In this document: piece by piece, positions 10,031 to 18,624 of the stretch
How positions within the stretch are numbered: the stretch's first letter is position 1
How the letters are laid out: each line of letters opens with the position of its first letter
NCBI GenBank assembly: GCA_902768125.1
Contig: CACXKA010000014.1
Span: 1-64,000, forward strand
Source: an uncultured Bacteroidales bacterium
GTDB lineage: Bacteria; Bacteroidota; Bacteroidia; Bacteroidales; Bacteroidaceae
Reading direction: 5' to 3'
DNA length: 64,000 nucleotides
The notes under the pieces: model-generated
The model's database searches: none
Seen by the model: the letters and a program-made list of their open reading frames with translations, nothing else
What the model was told of the DNA's origin: nothing
Program-made: the position numbers and the translations under genes

Positions 10031-10411
10031 ATGGCAATAAGAATTGTAGGTGTAGACCTCCCACAGAACAAGAGAGGTGAAATTGCGCTCACATACATTT
10101 TTGGTATTGGACGCAGCAGCGCTGGTAAAATCCTTGAGAAGGCTGGCGTAGATAAGGACATTAAGGTTAAGGACTGGAACGACGAACAGGCCGGTAAGAT
10201 TCGTGCGGTGATCGCAGCAGAATACAAGGTTGAGGGTGACCTCCGTTCAGAGATTCAGTTGAACATCAAGCGCCTGATGGATATCGGTTGCTACCGTGGC
10301 ATCCGTCATCGTCTTGGTCTTCCTGTACGTGGTCAGAGTACTAAGAACAACGCACGTACTCGCAAGGGTAAGAAGAAAACAGTTGCAAACAAGAAAAAGG
10401 CTACTAAATAA
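10031..10411 (+). CDS. rpsM: 30S ribosomal protein S13
   Basis: Protein of 126 residues at the subunit interface that touches the P-site tRNA. It shows [20 protein letters not shown], a helix-two-turn-helix region, and [20 protein letters not shown] near the C-terminus. It ends in a lysine-rich tail. rpsK follows after ten bases. Confidence 0.97.
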   Translation: MAIRIVGVDLPQNKRGEIALTYIFGIGRSSAGKILEKAGVDKDIKVKDWNDEQAGKIRAVIAAEYKVEGDLRSEIQLNIKRLMDIGCYRGIRHRLGLPVRGQSTKNNARTRKGKKKTVANKKKATK

Positions 10412-10421
10412 TCATTAGGAT

Positions 10422-10811
10422 ATGGCAAAGAAAACAGCTTCTGCAAAGAAGAGAAACGTTAAGGTTACCGCTGAAGGTCAGCTTCATGTGCACTCTTCTT
10501 TCAACAACATCATTGTTACTTTGGCTAACAGTGAAGGTAATGTTATCTCTTGGTCAGCAGCCGGTAAGATGGGTTTCCGCGGCTCTAAGAAGAACACCCC
10601 TTATGCTGCACAGATGGCAGCTCAGGATTGCGCCAAGGTTGCTTTCGACCTCGGTCTCCGCAAGGTGAAGGCTTACATCAAGGGTCCAGGCAATGGTCGT
10701 GAGGCCGCTGTACGCGGTTGCCATGCTGCAGGAATTGAAGTGACAGAAATCATTGACGTCACTCCACTCCCACACAACGGATGCCGTCCTCCAAAGAGAA
10801 GAAGAGTTTAA
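10422..10811 (+). CDS. rpsK: 30S ribosomal protein S11
   Basis: Protein of 129 residues on the 30S platform. It has the core pattern [40 protein letters not shown] and the C-terminal [16 protein letters not shown] 103-base spacer without a gene follows before rpsD. Confidence 0.97.
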   Translation: MAKKTASAKKRNVKVTAEGQLHVHSSFNNIIVTLANSEGNVISWSAAGKMGFRGSKKNTPYAAQMAAQDCAKVAFDLGLRKVKAYIKGPGNGREAAVRGCHAAGIEVTEIIDVTPLPHNGCRPPKRRRV

Positions 10812-10914
10812 TCATTACACAATCATGTCATTTGCCAACGAGTTCGTTTTGTCGCATCTTTCCTTTCTGCGGCTGCTGCTGAGAACTGTATGGCATTAAA
10901 CATTAAGAAAATAT

Positions 10915-11520
10915 ATGGCTAGATATATTGGACCAAAATCAAGAATTGCTCGTCGTTTCGGCGAGGCAATCTTTGGACCTGACAAAGTATTGTCTAAAAA
11001 GAATTATGCTCCTGGTCAGCATGGAAACAACCGTCGCAAGAAGTCTTCTGAGTACGGTCTCATGCTCGCTGAGAAGCAGAAGGCAAAGTACACTTACGGT
11101 GTGCTTGAACGTCAGTTCCGCAACCTTTTTGAGAAGGCAGCTACCAAGTCTGGTGTGACAGGCGAAATTCTCCTTCAGTTCCTTGAGGCACGCCTCGACA
11201 ACGTGGTGTTCCGTTTGGGTTTGGCTCCTACACGTGCTGCAGCTCGCCAGCTTGTTAGCCACAAGCACATTGTGGTTGACGGTCAGGTGGTGAACATCCC
11301 ATCATACTCAGTTAAACCAGGTCAGATTGTGGCTGTCCGCGAGAAGTCAAAGAGCCTCGAGGTGATTGACGCTGCTCTTGCAGGTTTCAACCACAGCAAG
11401 TACCCATGGATCGAGTGGGACGAGAACGTGAAGGGTGGCAAGTTCCTCCACATGCCTGAGCGTGCAGACATTCCTGAGAATATCAAGGAGCAGATGATTG
11501 TCGAGTTGTACTCTAAATAA
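10915..11520 (+). CDS. rpsD: 30S ribosomal protein S4
   Basis: Protein of 201 residues that starts 30S assembly by binding the 16S 5' domain. The N-terminus is [17 protein letters not shown]. The S4 RNA-binding domain [20 protein letters not shown] lies at about residues 92-111. In enterics S4 represses its operon. The 103-base spacer upstream could hold such a site, but I see no clear structure there. Confidence 0.97.
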   Translation: MARYIGPKSRIARRFGEAIFGPDKVLSKKNYAPGQHGNNRRKKSSEYGLMLAEKQKAKYTYGVLERQFRNLFEKAATKSGVTGEILLQFLEARLDNVVFRLGLAPTRAAARQLVSHKHIVVDGQVVNIPSYSVKPGQIVAVREKSKSLEVIDAALAGFNHSKYPWIEWDENVKGGKFLHMPERADIPENIKEQMIVELYSK

Positions 11521-11534
11521 TAAAATATAATCAA

Positions 11535-12527
11535 ATGGCGATATTAGCATTTCAAAAACCAGAAAAAGTCGTAATGTTGGAAGCTGACGACAAGTACGGA
11601 AAATTTGAATTCCGTCCTTTGGAGCCAGGTTATGGAATTACTATCGGTAATCCCCTCCGTCGCATTCTTCTTTCCTCACTTGAAGGTTATGCCATCAACA
11701 CCATTCGTATCACTGGTGTTGAGCATGAGTTCTCTACGATTCCAGGTGTGAAGGAGGATGTCACCAACATTATCTTGAATCTGAAGCAAGTTCGATTCAA
11801 GCAAGTCGCTGATGGCTTTGACTCAGAAAAAGTGTCAATTACCATCGAGAATTCAACCGAGTTTAAGGCTGGAGATATCAACAAGAGCCTCAATGGATTT
11901 GGAGTGTTAAATCCAGATTTGGTAATTTGTCATTTGGATCCTCAGGCAACATTGGAGTTGGAACTGAGCATCAATAAGGGTCGTGGATATGTTCCTGCAG
12001 ACGAAAATCGTGAGTTCTGCAAGGAAATTAATGACATCGCGATTGACTCTATCTACACTCCTATCCGCAACGTCAAGTTCGCAGTAGAGAACTATCGTGT
12101 GGCGCAGAAGACTGACTACGAGAAGTTGGTTCTCGAAATCACCACCGACGGTTCCATCCATCCTAAAGATGCCCTTAGGGAGGCATCCAAGATTCTCATT
12201 TACCATCTTATGTTGTTCTCTGACGAGAAGATTACGCTTGAGAATGCAGACTTTGATGGTAATGAAGAGTTTGACGAGGAAGTGCTGCGTATGCGCCAGT
12301 TGCTGAAGACCAAGCTTGTCGATATGAATCTCTCTGTTCGAGCCCTCAACTGTTTGAAGGCTGCGGACGTGGAGACTCTCGGCGACCTCGTGCAATTCAA
12401 CAAGACCGACTTGCTCAAGTTCCGCAACTTTGGTAAGAAGTCACTCACAGAGCTTGACGACTTGCTTGAGAGCTTGAACCTTTCGTTCGGAACAGATATT
12501 TCTAAGTATAAATTAGACAAAGACTAA
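11535..12527 (+). CDS. rpoA: DNA-directed RNA polymerase subunit alpha
   Basis: Protein of 330 residues that forms the dimer on which RNA polymerase assembles. The N-terminal domain shows [20 protein letters not shown] and [11 protein letters not shown]. The C-terminal domain at about 255-315 shows [20 protein letters not shown] and [16 protein letters not shown], with helix-hairpin-helix character. The length is normal. It lies between rpsD and rplQ. Confidence 0.98.
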   Translation: MAILAFQKPEKVVMLEADDKYGKFEFRPLEPGYGITIGNPLRRILLSSLEGYAINTIRITGVEHEFSTIPGVKEDVTNIILNLKQVRFKQVADGFDSEKVSITIENSTEFKAGDINKSLNGFGVLNPDLVICHLDPQATLELELSINKGRGYVPADENREFCKEINDIAIDSIYTPIRNVKFAVENYRVAQKTDYEKLVLEITTDGSIHPKDALREASKILIYHLMLFSDEKITLENADFDGNEEFDEEVLRMRQLLKTKLVDMNLSVRALNCLKAADVETLGDLVQFNKTDLLKFRNFGKKSLTELDDLLESLNLSFGTDISKYKLDKD

Positions 12528-12533
12528 GCAAAA

Positions 12534-13052
12534 ATGAGACACAATAAGAAATTCAATCACCTTGGTCGTAAGCATTCTCACCGCAAGGCTATGCTTGCCA
12601 ACATGGCAATCTCGCTGATCATGCACAAGAGAATCACTACGACGCTTCCAAAGGCAAAGGCTCTCCGCGTATATGTTGAGCCACTGATTACAAAGTCAAA
12701 GGAGGATACGACTCACTCTCGTCGCGTTGTCTTCAGCTACCTCCAGAACAAGTTTGCTATCACAGAGCTGTTCAGCACCGTTGCAACAAAGGTTGCTGAC
12801 CGTGCTGGTGGTTACACTCGTATCATCAAATTGGGTCGTCGTCCCTCTGATGATGCTGAGATGGCATTCATTGAACTGGTTGACTTCGATGAGAACATGG
12901 CAAAGACTGAGGCTAAGAAGACTCGTACTCGCCGTTCTCGCAAGGCTGCTCCAAAGGCTGAAGCTCCAGCTGAGGTTGCAAAGGAAGAGACTCCAGCAGA
13001 AGCTCCTGCTGCTGAGGCTGAGGCATCTGCCGCTGAAGCATCTGCAGAGTAA
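12534..13052 (+). CDS. rplQ: 50S ribosomal protein L17 with acidic Ala/Glu tail
   Basis: Protein of 172 residues. The first 120 or so are the L17 core ([40 protein letters not shown]), which sits near the tunnel exit. The remainder is a low-complexity tail, first Lys/Arg-rich and then Glu/Ala/Pro-rich, longer than in enterics but familiar in Bacteroidota. It is the last gene of the operon and is followed by a terminator. Confidence 0.96.
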   Translation: MRHNKKFNHLGRKHSHRKAMLANMAISLIMHKRITTTLPKAKALRVYVEPLITKSKEDTTHSRRVVFSYLQNKFAITELFSTVATKVADRAGGYTRIIKLGRRPSDDAEMAFIELVDFDENMAKTEAKKTRTRRSRKAAPKAEAPAEVAKEETPAEAPAAEAEASAAEASAE

Positions 13053-13079
13053 ATTATTGCCAACAATTCATATCTTGCA

Positions 13080-13111
13080 GACCGCATACCATCCGTATGC
13101 GGTCTTTTTTT
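13080..13111 (+). terminator. Rho-independent terminator of the ribosomal operon
   Basis: GACCGCATAC at 13080-13089 and GTATGCGGTC at 13095-13104 form a perfect 10-bp stem around a 5-base loop. Seven T follow at 13105-13111. It lies 27 bases after the rplQ stop. Confidence 0.93.
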
Positions 13112-13131
13112 ATCATTAAGTCTTCATTTTG

Positions 13132-13163
13132 TTTGTAATATTGGAGATTTATTTGTAAGTTTG
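13132..13163 (+). promoter_or_regulatory. Bacteroidota-type promoter for the GH43-like gene
   Basis: TTTG at 13132-13135, 20 bases, then TAAGTTTG at 13156-13163. This matches the phylum consensus (TTTG, 19-21 bases, TAnnTTTG). The start codon is 27 bases downstream. Confidence 0.75.
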
Positions 13164-13189
13164 CCACGAATTTCAAAAAGAACCTATTT

Positions 13190-15340
13190 ATGCAAAAGAC
13201 TTTACTGACGATTATTGCGCTCTTTGGACTCAGCATGACGATTTTCGCTCAAGATGAGACAGAAGGGCAAACAGAAATGAGGGAATTGACAACAACAGAG
13301 TTGAACTCCCTCTATCAAACTCAGACTCGCAGCTGGAAAAGTGTTCACGACCCATCAGTTGTTTGGGATGCTGCCACACAAACCTTTTATATCTATGGCT
13401 CACACTACTATGGCGTGAAGACAAAAGACTTCAAAACCTATACAGATATCACTCGCTATTATAAAGGTGGTTATGAGTCGAAAGATGCCTACAAGGCATT
13501 CAAAAGCAATCCTGTTCATACCGTTAAGCGTTGCTTGCCTGGTGAATCAACGATAGAGGAAGTGGAACTTGGTTCTTTTGATGCTGCGGCCTTTTGTTCC
13601 GTCTATGCTGCATCGGAAGCTTCATGGGTGTCGGGTGACCAATGGGCACCAGACATTATTTACAATCCCAACATGCAGAAATGGTGCTACTATTTAAGTC
13701 TGAATGGTGACCATTGGGCTTCTGTCGTCGTGTTGATGACTGCCGACAATCCTGAAGGTCCTTTCACTTACGAGGCACCGATTGTATTTGGTGGATTCGA
13801 TGGCCAGACGCGTTCTGATAAGAGCGTCAACTACAAGAATACGGATTTGGAAATTGTGTTGGGAGCACAGTCTTCACTTCCTTCGCGTTATCAGACCAGC
13901 GCATGGGGCAACCTATGGCCCAATTGTATAGATCCTTGTGCTTTCTTTGATGAAGAGGGTGAACTGTGGCTTGCTTATGGTTCTTGGTCTGGTGGTGTTT
14001 TCATGCTTAAATTGGACAAGAATACGGGTTTGCGCGATTACACTTGCACCTATACCTCCACGACTTATGCAGGCAAGGCTCCTAATGGGTCCACTTTCAC
14101 GGGCTATACCAGCGACCCTTATTTTGGCAAACTGATAGCAGGAGGATGCTATGTTAGTGGCGAAGGGCCTTACATTCAGCACATTGGTGACTACTACTAT
14201 CTCTTTATGAGTTATGGCGGATTTGCTCCCGATGGCGGATATGAGATGCGAGTGTTCCGTTCTGCCCAACCAGATGGCCCCTATAAAGATGCCTCGGGAA
14301 ACCTTGCCACTTATACGTCTTATCAGCTTAACTATGGTGTCAATGCTGCTACCAATAAGGGAATGAAGATTATTGGGGCTATGAATGAATGGGGACTAAT
14401 GCAAGTAGGGGAGTGTGCGCAAGGACACAATTCTGTCTGCCGAGACACTCAAGGACGTTCCTTCCTTGTCTGTCACACTAAATTCAACGATGGGACGATT
14501 GGTCACCAAGTGCGTGTCTATCAGCTTTACCTCAATAAGAAAGGATGGCTTTGTGCTGCCCCCTTCCAGTTTAATGGTGAAGAGACGACCGACGAGATTA
14601 TCGCCACCACTCAACCTTGGAGCGCAGCAGACATAGAAGGGGATTATCACGTTCTCCTTCACCCTTACAAGTTGGATCATGCCAACATGCAAGAATCCAC
14701 CCCTTCCACCATCCATTTGTCAGCAGACGGCAAGGTGTCAGGGAGCCACAGGGGCTCTTGGTCTTATATGGATGAGGGAAAGTCTTATTTGCAGATTCGT
14801 TTGGGCTCCGTCACCTATTATGGCGTGGTGGTGGAGCAGACACTCGAGGGAACCAATGCCAAAACCCTTTGCTTCACGGCTGTGAGTGAAGCAGGCGTCC
14901 CTTGCTGGGGGTACAAGTTGCAGCCTCAATGCGCCATAGCCTATAATTATCAGAAAAACAGCAACACTTACTTCAAGAGAAACTATTTCTCGAAAGTGAC
15001 AGGTGATATGGATATCGTCTTCACTCCTGAGGAGAATGTAACGCTGAGCTGGATTTCGTCCAATCCTGAAGTGCTCACCAATACGGGCAAATACACAGCC
15101 CCGAAGGAAGAAACCTCCTTTACGATGACGGCACGTTTGGAGTGCGGCAATTTCTATTGGCAGAAAGAACTTTCGGCTAAGGCGCCAGCTGATCCATCCT
15201 CCATTGTGGAACTTTCCACTAGCGGACAGGGAACGGATGACTCAGATGAAAGCATCTACGATTTGACGGGACGTCGTGTGGATGCACCAACCCAAGGACT
15301 TTATCTCATCAAGGGGAAAAAGGTCTGGATAGCTCGTTGA
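13190..15340 (+). CDS. Secreted GH43-family glycosidase (arabinanase/xylosidase type)
   Basis: Protein of 716 residues with a signal peptide ending near IFAQ. A five-bladed propeller of the GH43 kind follows: HDPSVVWDAATQTFYIYGSH (likely catalytic base Asp54), WAPDIIYNPNMQKWCYYLSL, NCIDPCAFFDEEGELWLAYG and VSGEGPYIQHIGDYYYLFMS (likely acid Glu). GHNSVCRDTQGRSF lies near the end of the propeller. Family knowledge points to arabinan or arabinoxylan side-chain cleavage; the exact substrate cannot be read. After about residue 480 come beta-rich domains. The C-terminus (IYDLTGRRV, TQGLYLIKGKKVWIAR) is the tail seen on many Prevotella exported proteins and resembles a type IX sorting tail. It has its own promoter and lies upstream of the SusCD operon. 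Confidence 0.85.
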   Translation: MQKTLLTIIALFGLSMTIFAQDETEGQTEMRELTTTELNSLYQTQTRSWKSVHDPSVVWDAATQTFYIYGSHYYGVKTKDFKTYTDITRYYKGGYESKDAYKAFKSNPVHTVKRCLPGESTIEEVELGSFDAAAFCSVYAASEASWVSGDQWAPDIIYNPNMQKWCYYLSLNGDHWASVVVLMTADNPEGPFTYEAPIVFGGFDGQTRSDKSVNYKNTDLEIVLGAQSSLPSRYQTSAWGNLWPNCIDPCAFFDEEGELWLAYGSWSGGVFMLKLDKNTGLRDYTCTYTSTTYAGKAPNGSTFTGYTSDPYFGKLIAGGCYVSGEGPYIQHIGDYYYLFMSYGGFAPDGGYEMRVFRSAQPDGPYKDASGNLATYTSYQLNYGVNAATNKGMKIIGAMNEWGLMQVGECAQGHNSVCRDTQGRSFLVCHTKFNDGTIGHQVRVYQLYLNKKGWLCAAPFQFNGEETTDEIIATTQPWSAADIEGDYHVLLHPYKLDHANMQESTPSTIHLSADGKVSGSHRGSWSYMDEGKSYLQIRLGSVTYYGVVVEQTLEGTNAKTLCFTAVSEAGVPCWGYKLQPQCAIAYNYQKNSNTYFKRNYFSKVTGDMDIVFTPEENVTLSWISSNPEVLTNTGKYTAPKEETSFTMTARLECGNFYWQKELSAKAPADPSSIVELSTSGQGTDDSDESIYDLTGRRVDAPTQGLYLIKGKKVWIAR

Positions 15341-15370
15341 AGCTTCTTTTCTCCCTTGTTAAAACTATAA

Positions 15371-15447
15371 TTTGCGACGCAGTTTCTACATTTTGCGACA
15401 CAAAATGTAGAAACTGCGTCGCAAAACATACAAACTGTGTCACAAAA
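15371..15447. repeat. 24-bp perfect inverted repeat plus a third degenerate arm
   Basis: Bases 15371-15394 (TTTGCGACGCAGTTTCTACA and TTTT) are the exact reverse complement of 15402-15425, with a 7-base loop, GCGACAC. A third arm at 15424-15447 (ACATACAAACTGTGTCACAA core) resembles the right arm with a few changes. It lies 30 bases after the GH43 gene. It could end transcription, but no T-run follows. The arm design looks like a dispersed repeat family. Confidence 0.9.
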
Positions 15448-15674
15448 TAGAGTTTGTACTACCTATCAGCTTATTTTGCCTATGGGAGTAATCTATTTTG
15501 TCTATGGGTGTGGTTATTTTTGTATGGTGGAGTGTTTGCTTTTCACCTATTTCTTTTCGACCGTCTTTGATTTCACTTTTTTTGCTGTTTGACGTTTAAA
15601 ATTAACCAAAATTGACTCAAAATCGGGTTTGAATTGTTAAAATTAAGTTTTCTTGCAATTCTTTTAATTTTTTT

Positions 15675-15706
15675 TTTGTGTATGTCTTGAAAAAGTCGTT
15701 TCTTTG
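15675..15706 (+). promoter_or_regulatory. Candidate promoter of the FAS1/SusCD operon
   Basis: TTTG at 15675-15678, 20 bases, then TTTCTTTG at 15699-15706, one base off the TAnnTTTG consensus. The spacing fits the phylum rule. The following leader is about 130 bases. Confidence 0.55.
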
Positions 15707-15838
15707 CAAAAGTTATATGGTTAACGTGGGAATTTGGCCAAATATGACCACGGGGACAGATAGCTAAGAATTGAATAATACTTTTTACTAAAAACTTTTA
15801 CGTTTAGAAGGACAAACAATCTATTCTAATTAATAATT

Positions 15839-18613
15839 ATGTTGTATAACTTTCAGAGGAAAAAACTGTGCAGACACCTCTTGGTAGGGGGTGCGCTGTG
15901 TATCTATGGTTACATGAAGAACAGGGGTAACTTCACCAACTATCTGCATCTGATTGACGATCTTGGACAGGCTGAGATTCTTTCCAAGACCGGTAGTAAA
16001 ACAATGTTTATCGCTGACGATGATGCGTTCGCGCAGTTCTATGCGTCCAACGATTGGGGTGTCAAGAAGTATGAAGACCTCTCGCTGGCACAGAAGAAGC
16101 TCTTGCTCAACACGTCAATGATTGACAACCCGTATTCGACCACGATGCTCTCTTCAGCTCAGGCTCCGGGTACAGGTCGTCCAGCGAAAGGCGAGGTTTG
16201 TCGTCGTGCCACTTCCATGTCGTTGCTCGACTCCGTCATGGTCATCTCGACGAAGGATGCTGACGGCATTCTGCCAGACAACCCGTATTTCAATGAACTG
16301 CGTGCTAACCACGATTCCATCGTCCTGTTCACGGACGCATCGAATCCAGCACCTATGCTTCATTTCACGGGTAAGTTCGTGACATCCAACCAGCTGAGTT
16401 TCTCGGACATTGACTTCATCTACAATCAGCCGGAAGGAACCTTCCATTCAGATGACATCTATGTCAACAACTCACGTGTGACCAACTCCAACATCTTCTG
16501 TAAGAACGGTTTCGTTCATCAGGTGGATAAGGTGCTTGTGCCACTGGACAACATGTCAGAAATCATTCGCAAGAATCCTAAGATGTCTATCTACAGCGGC
16601 ATCATCGAGCGCTTTGCTGCTCCAAAGGACTCTACGAATCTGCGTGAGACTTATAACTTGTCGAAGGGTACCAATTTCGACTCTGTCTTCGTGAAGCGTT
16701 ATTTCTCCGACCGCACATTCGGTTCTACAATGGGATCTAGCGTGAAGTTCATGTATGACAAGAACGGCAACACTTTCGACGGCTCTCTGAAGTTCGACCC
16801 AGGATGGAATGGTTATATTCCTGAAATTGCCAACGACCGTCAGCCTATGATGGAGGATATGGCAATCATGCTGGTTCCTTCTAACGAGGCTCTCCAGAAT
16901 TGGTGGAATGGTGGTGTGATCGAGAAGTACTATGGCACTATCGAGAATACGCCAAGCTCTGTGCTCGACGATTTGATTCGTGTGAACCAGATTCAGGCCT
17001 TCACCTCTTCTGTTCCATCTAAGTTCGAAGCAGTGCTGAACGATGCCAACGAACCTCTCGGCATTCAGAAGGAAGACGTGGATAGCGTGTTCCTCGGTTG
17101 CAACGGTCTGGTGTTCCTGACCAACAGAGTGTTCGCTCCAGCATCTTACTCTTCAGTGTTGTTCCCAGCTGTGATCGACAAGTCACGTTTCACAATCATG
17201 GACAATGTCATCACGCCAATGAACTACAACTACTACCTGAACTCAATGGTTTCTCGTTTCGTGTTCCTGCTTCCTACGAACGACGGTCTTTTGACTTACA
17301 TTGACCCAGTTTCTTATGGACAGACCGTGAAGAAGCTGTGGGAGTTCAAGTTGGATGAGAAGTTGCAGCTCTACGCTAACATCTACGAATGCGATGAGAA
17401 TGAGGACGGTACCTTCACCAAGAGAGGTACAGCCACTCCTCTGAGAGGTGGTATTACCAACAGTATCCTCAAGAACCGTATGGAGGACATGCTTGACAAC
17501 ATCATCGTTGTTGAGGAATTCCGTGAGGATAAGAAATTCTACAAGACTAAGGGTCGTAACTTCGTAAAGATTGAGAAGAAGGGTGCTAAGAACTATGAAG
17601 TTTCTGGTTCATACCATAATAATATAGGTCAGCCACTTGTTACTGTTGATGCATACGATGGTGAAGATATCCGCAACGGTATCACGCTCGCTTTGGACGG
17701 TGTTGTGATGGGTACTCCTAATTCTGTTGCTAAGACTTTGCATGACACAGTGGTGGAAGGTGACTCTATTTTCAAGGAGTTCTTTGGTATTGTTGAGGCT
17801 TGTGCCATCAGCAAGGCTAACTCAAAGAACGGTTGGCAAGCTGCAGACCAGACTTATGGTAACCTCTTCAACTTGAAGGCTCCTGGTCTGATTGGTTCAG
17901 AAGATGCAACCACTACCAAGGCAACTTATCTCCTCAACAACTACCACTATACTGTATATGCTCCAACAAATGAGGCTATGCAGAAGGCTTACGCAGCAGG
18001 ACTCCCAACATTGGAAGACCTCACCGCAGCTGAAGAGTATGACTTGGAGATGGGTTATACAGGTCCTGGTACAACGACTGAAGACAACTTGAAGTCTCGT
18101 GCTGACTCTATCAAGGAGGTGATGCTTGACTTTGTGAAGTATCATATTCAGGACAACGCCATTTTTGTTGACGTTGATACAGCAGGTACATTTGAAACAG
18201 CCAAGACAGAGTTGATCAAGGCCACTCAGGTGGACGAGACAACAGGTGAGGAATCTTGGGGCGGTAAGTACTCTCCAGGACGTCCTTACAAACTGACTGT
18301 TAAAGTGGAAGGTGGTCAGATGTATGTGACTGACTGCCGCAACGGATATTCTGACGACATGTCCTTGGGCGGAAATCAGACCAAGGTTGTCATCAAGGAA
18401 GGTGCCTACAACCTGATGGCACGCGAATATTGGTTGGAAAGCTCAGGCGCTATCACGAATCCTAACAATGTGAGACTGAACAACTCTTCATTCGTTGTCG
18501 TTCACGCTATTGAGGATCCGCTGATCTTTGCCGATGGTCAACACTTTGATTCGAAGGGGAATGAAATTCAGACCCAATTCACCTATACTTATAAGCCACT
18601 TATTTCAGAATAA
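15839..18613 (+). CDS. Large FAS1 (fasciclin)-domain protein, first gene of the SusCD operon
   Basis: Protein of 924 residues. FAS1-type patterns recur: a first domain near residues 35-245 (GNFTNYLHLIDDLGQAEILS, KTMFIADDDAFAQFY) and a C-terminal one with YHYTVYAPTNEAMQKAYAAG near 700. FAS1 domains mediate adhesion or ligand binding, and in this phylum such lipoproteins accompany SusC/SusD pairs at the cell surface. The N-terminus is odd. A hydrophobic stretch (HLLVGGALC) is followed at once by the first domain, with no proper lipobox and no linker, as if some 20 or more residues had been lost in frame. The start at 15839 is the only good one. SusC follows after 11 bases. Confidence 0.75.
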   Translation: MLYNFQRKKLCRHLLVGGALCIYGYMKNRGNFTNYLHLIDDLGQAEILSKTGSKTMFIADDDAFAQFYASNDWGVKKYEDLSLAQKKLLLNTSMIDNPYSTTMLSSAQAPGTGRPAKGEVCRRATSMSLLDSVMVISTKDADGILPDNPYFNELRANHDSIVLFTDASNPAPMLHFTGKFVTSNQLSFSDIDFIYNQPEGTFHSDDIYVNNSRVTNSNIFCKNGFVHQVDKVLVPLDNMSEIIRKNPKMSIYSGIIERFAAPKDSTNLRETYNLSKGTNFDSVFVKRYFSDRTFGSTMGSSVKFMYDKNGNTFDGSLKFDPGWNGYIPEIANDRQPMMEDMAIMLVPSNEALQNWWNGGVIEKYYGTIENTPSSVLDDLIRVNQIQAFTSSVPSKFEAVLNDANEPLGIQKEDVDSVFLGCNGLVFLTNRVFAPASYSSVLFPAVIDKSRFTIMDNVITPMNYNYYLNSMVSRFVFLLPTNDGLLTYIDPVSYGQTVKKLWEFKLDEKLQLYANIYECDENEDGTFTKRGTATPLRGGITNSILKNRMEDMLDNIIVVEEFREDKKFYKTKGRNFVKIEKKGAKNYEVSGSYHNNIGQPLVTVDAYDGEDIRNGITLALDGVVMGTPNSVAKTLHDTVVEGDSIFKEFFGIVEACAISKANSKNGWQAADQTYGNLFNLKAPGLIGSEDATTTKATYLLNNYHYTVYAPTNEAMQKAYAAGLPTLEDLTAAEEYDLEMGYTGPGTTTEDNLKSRADSIKEVMLDFVKYHIQDNAIFVDVDTAGTFETAKTELIKATQVDETTGEESWGGKYSPGRPYKLTVKVEGGQMYVTDCRNGYSDDMSLGGNQTKVVIKEGAYNLMAREYWLESSGAITNPNNVRLNNSSFVVVHAIEDPLIFADGQHFDSKGNEIQTQFTYTYKPLISE

Positions 18614-18624
18614 TAGCTCAGAAT

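Larger units (their letters stand above)
15341..15838 (+). other. 498-base spacer with palindromic repeat and long leader
   Basis: No gene is seen. The left part holds the palindromic repeat at 15371-15447. At about 15470-15515 two similar stretches repeat around CTATGGG. The right half is AT-rich, has a candidate promoter at 15675-15706, and would give a leader of about 130 bases in front of the FAS1/SusCD operon. Confidence 0.7.

Noticed and set aside
10812..10914. 103-base rpsK-rpsD spacer examined for a leader or a small gene
   Set aside because: No stable inverted repeat and no convincing frame was found.
12900..13050. Long acidic tail of L17 considered as a fusion or frameshift
   Set aside because: Tails of this kind are common in Bacteroidota L17, and the frame runs cleanly to the stop and terminator.
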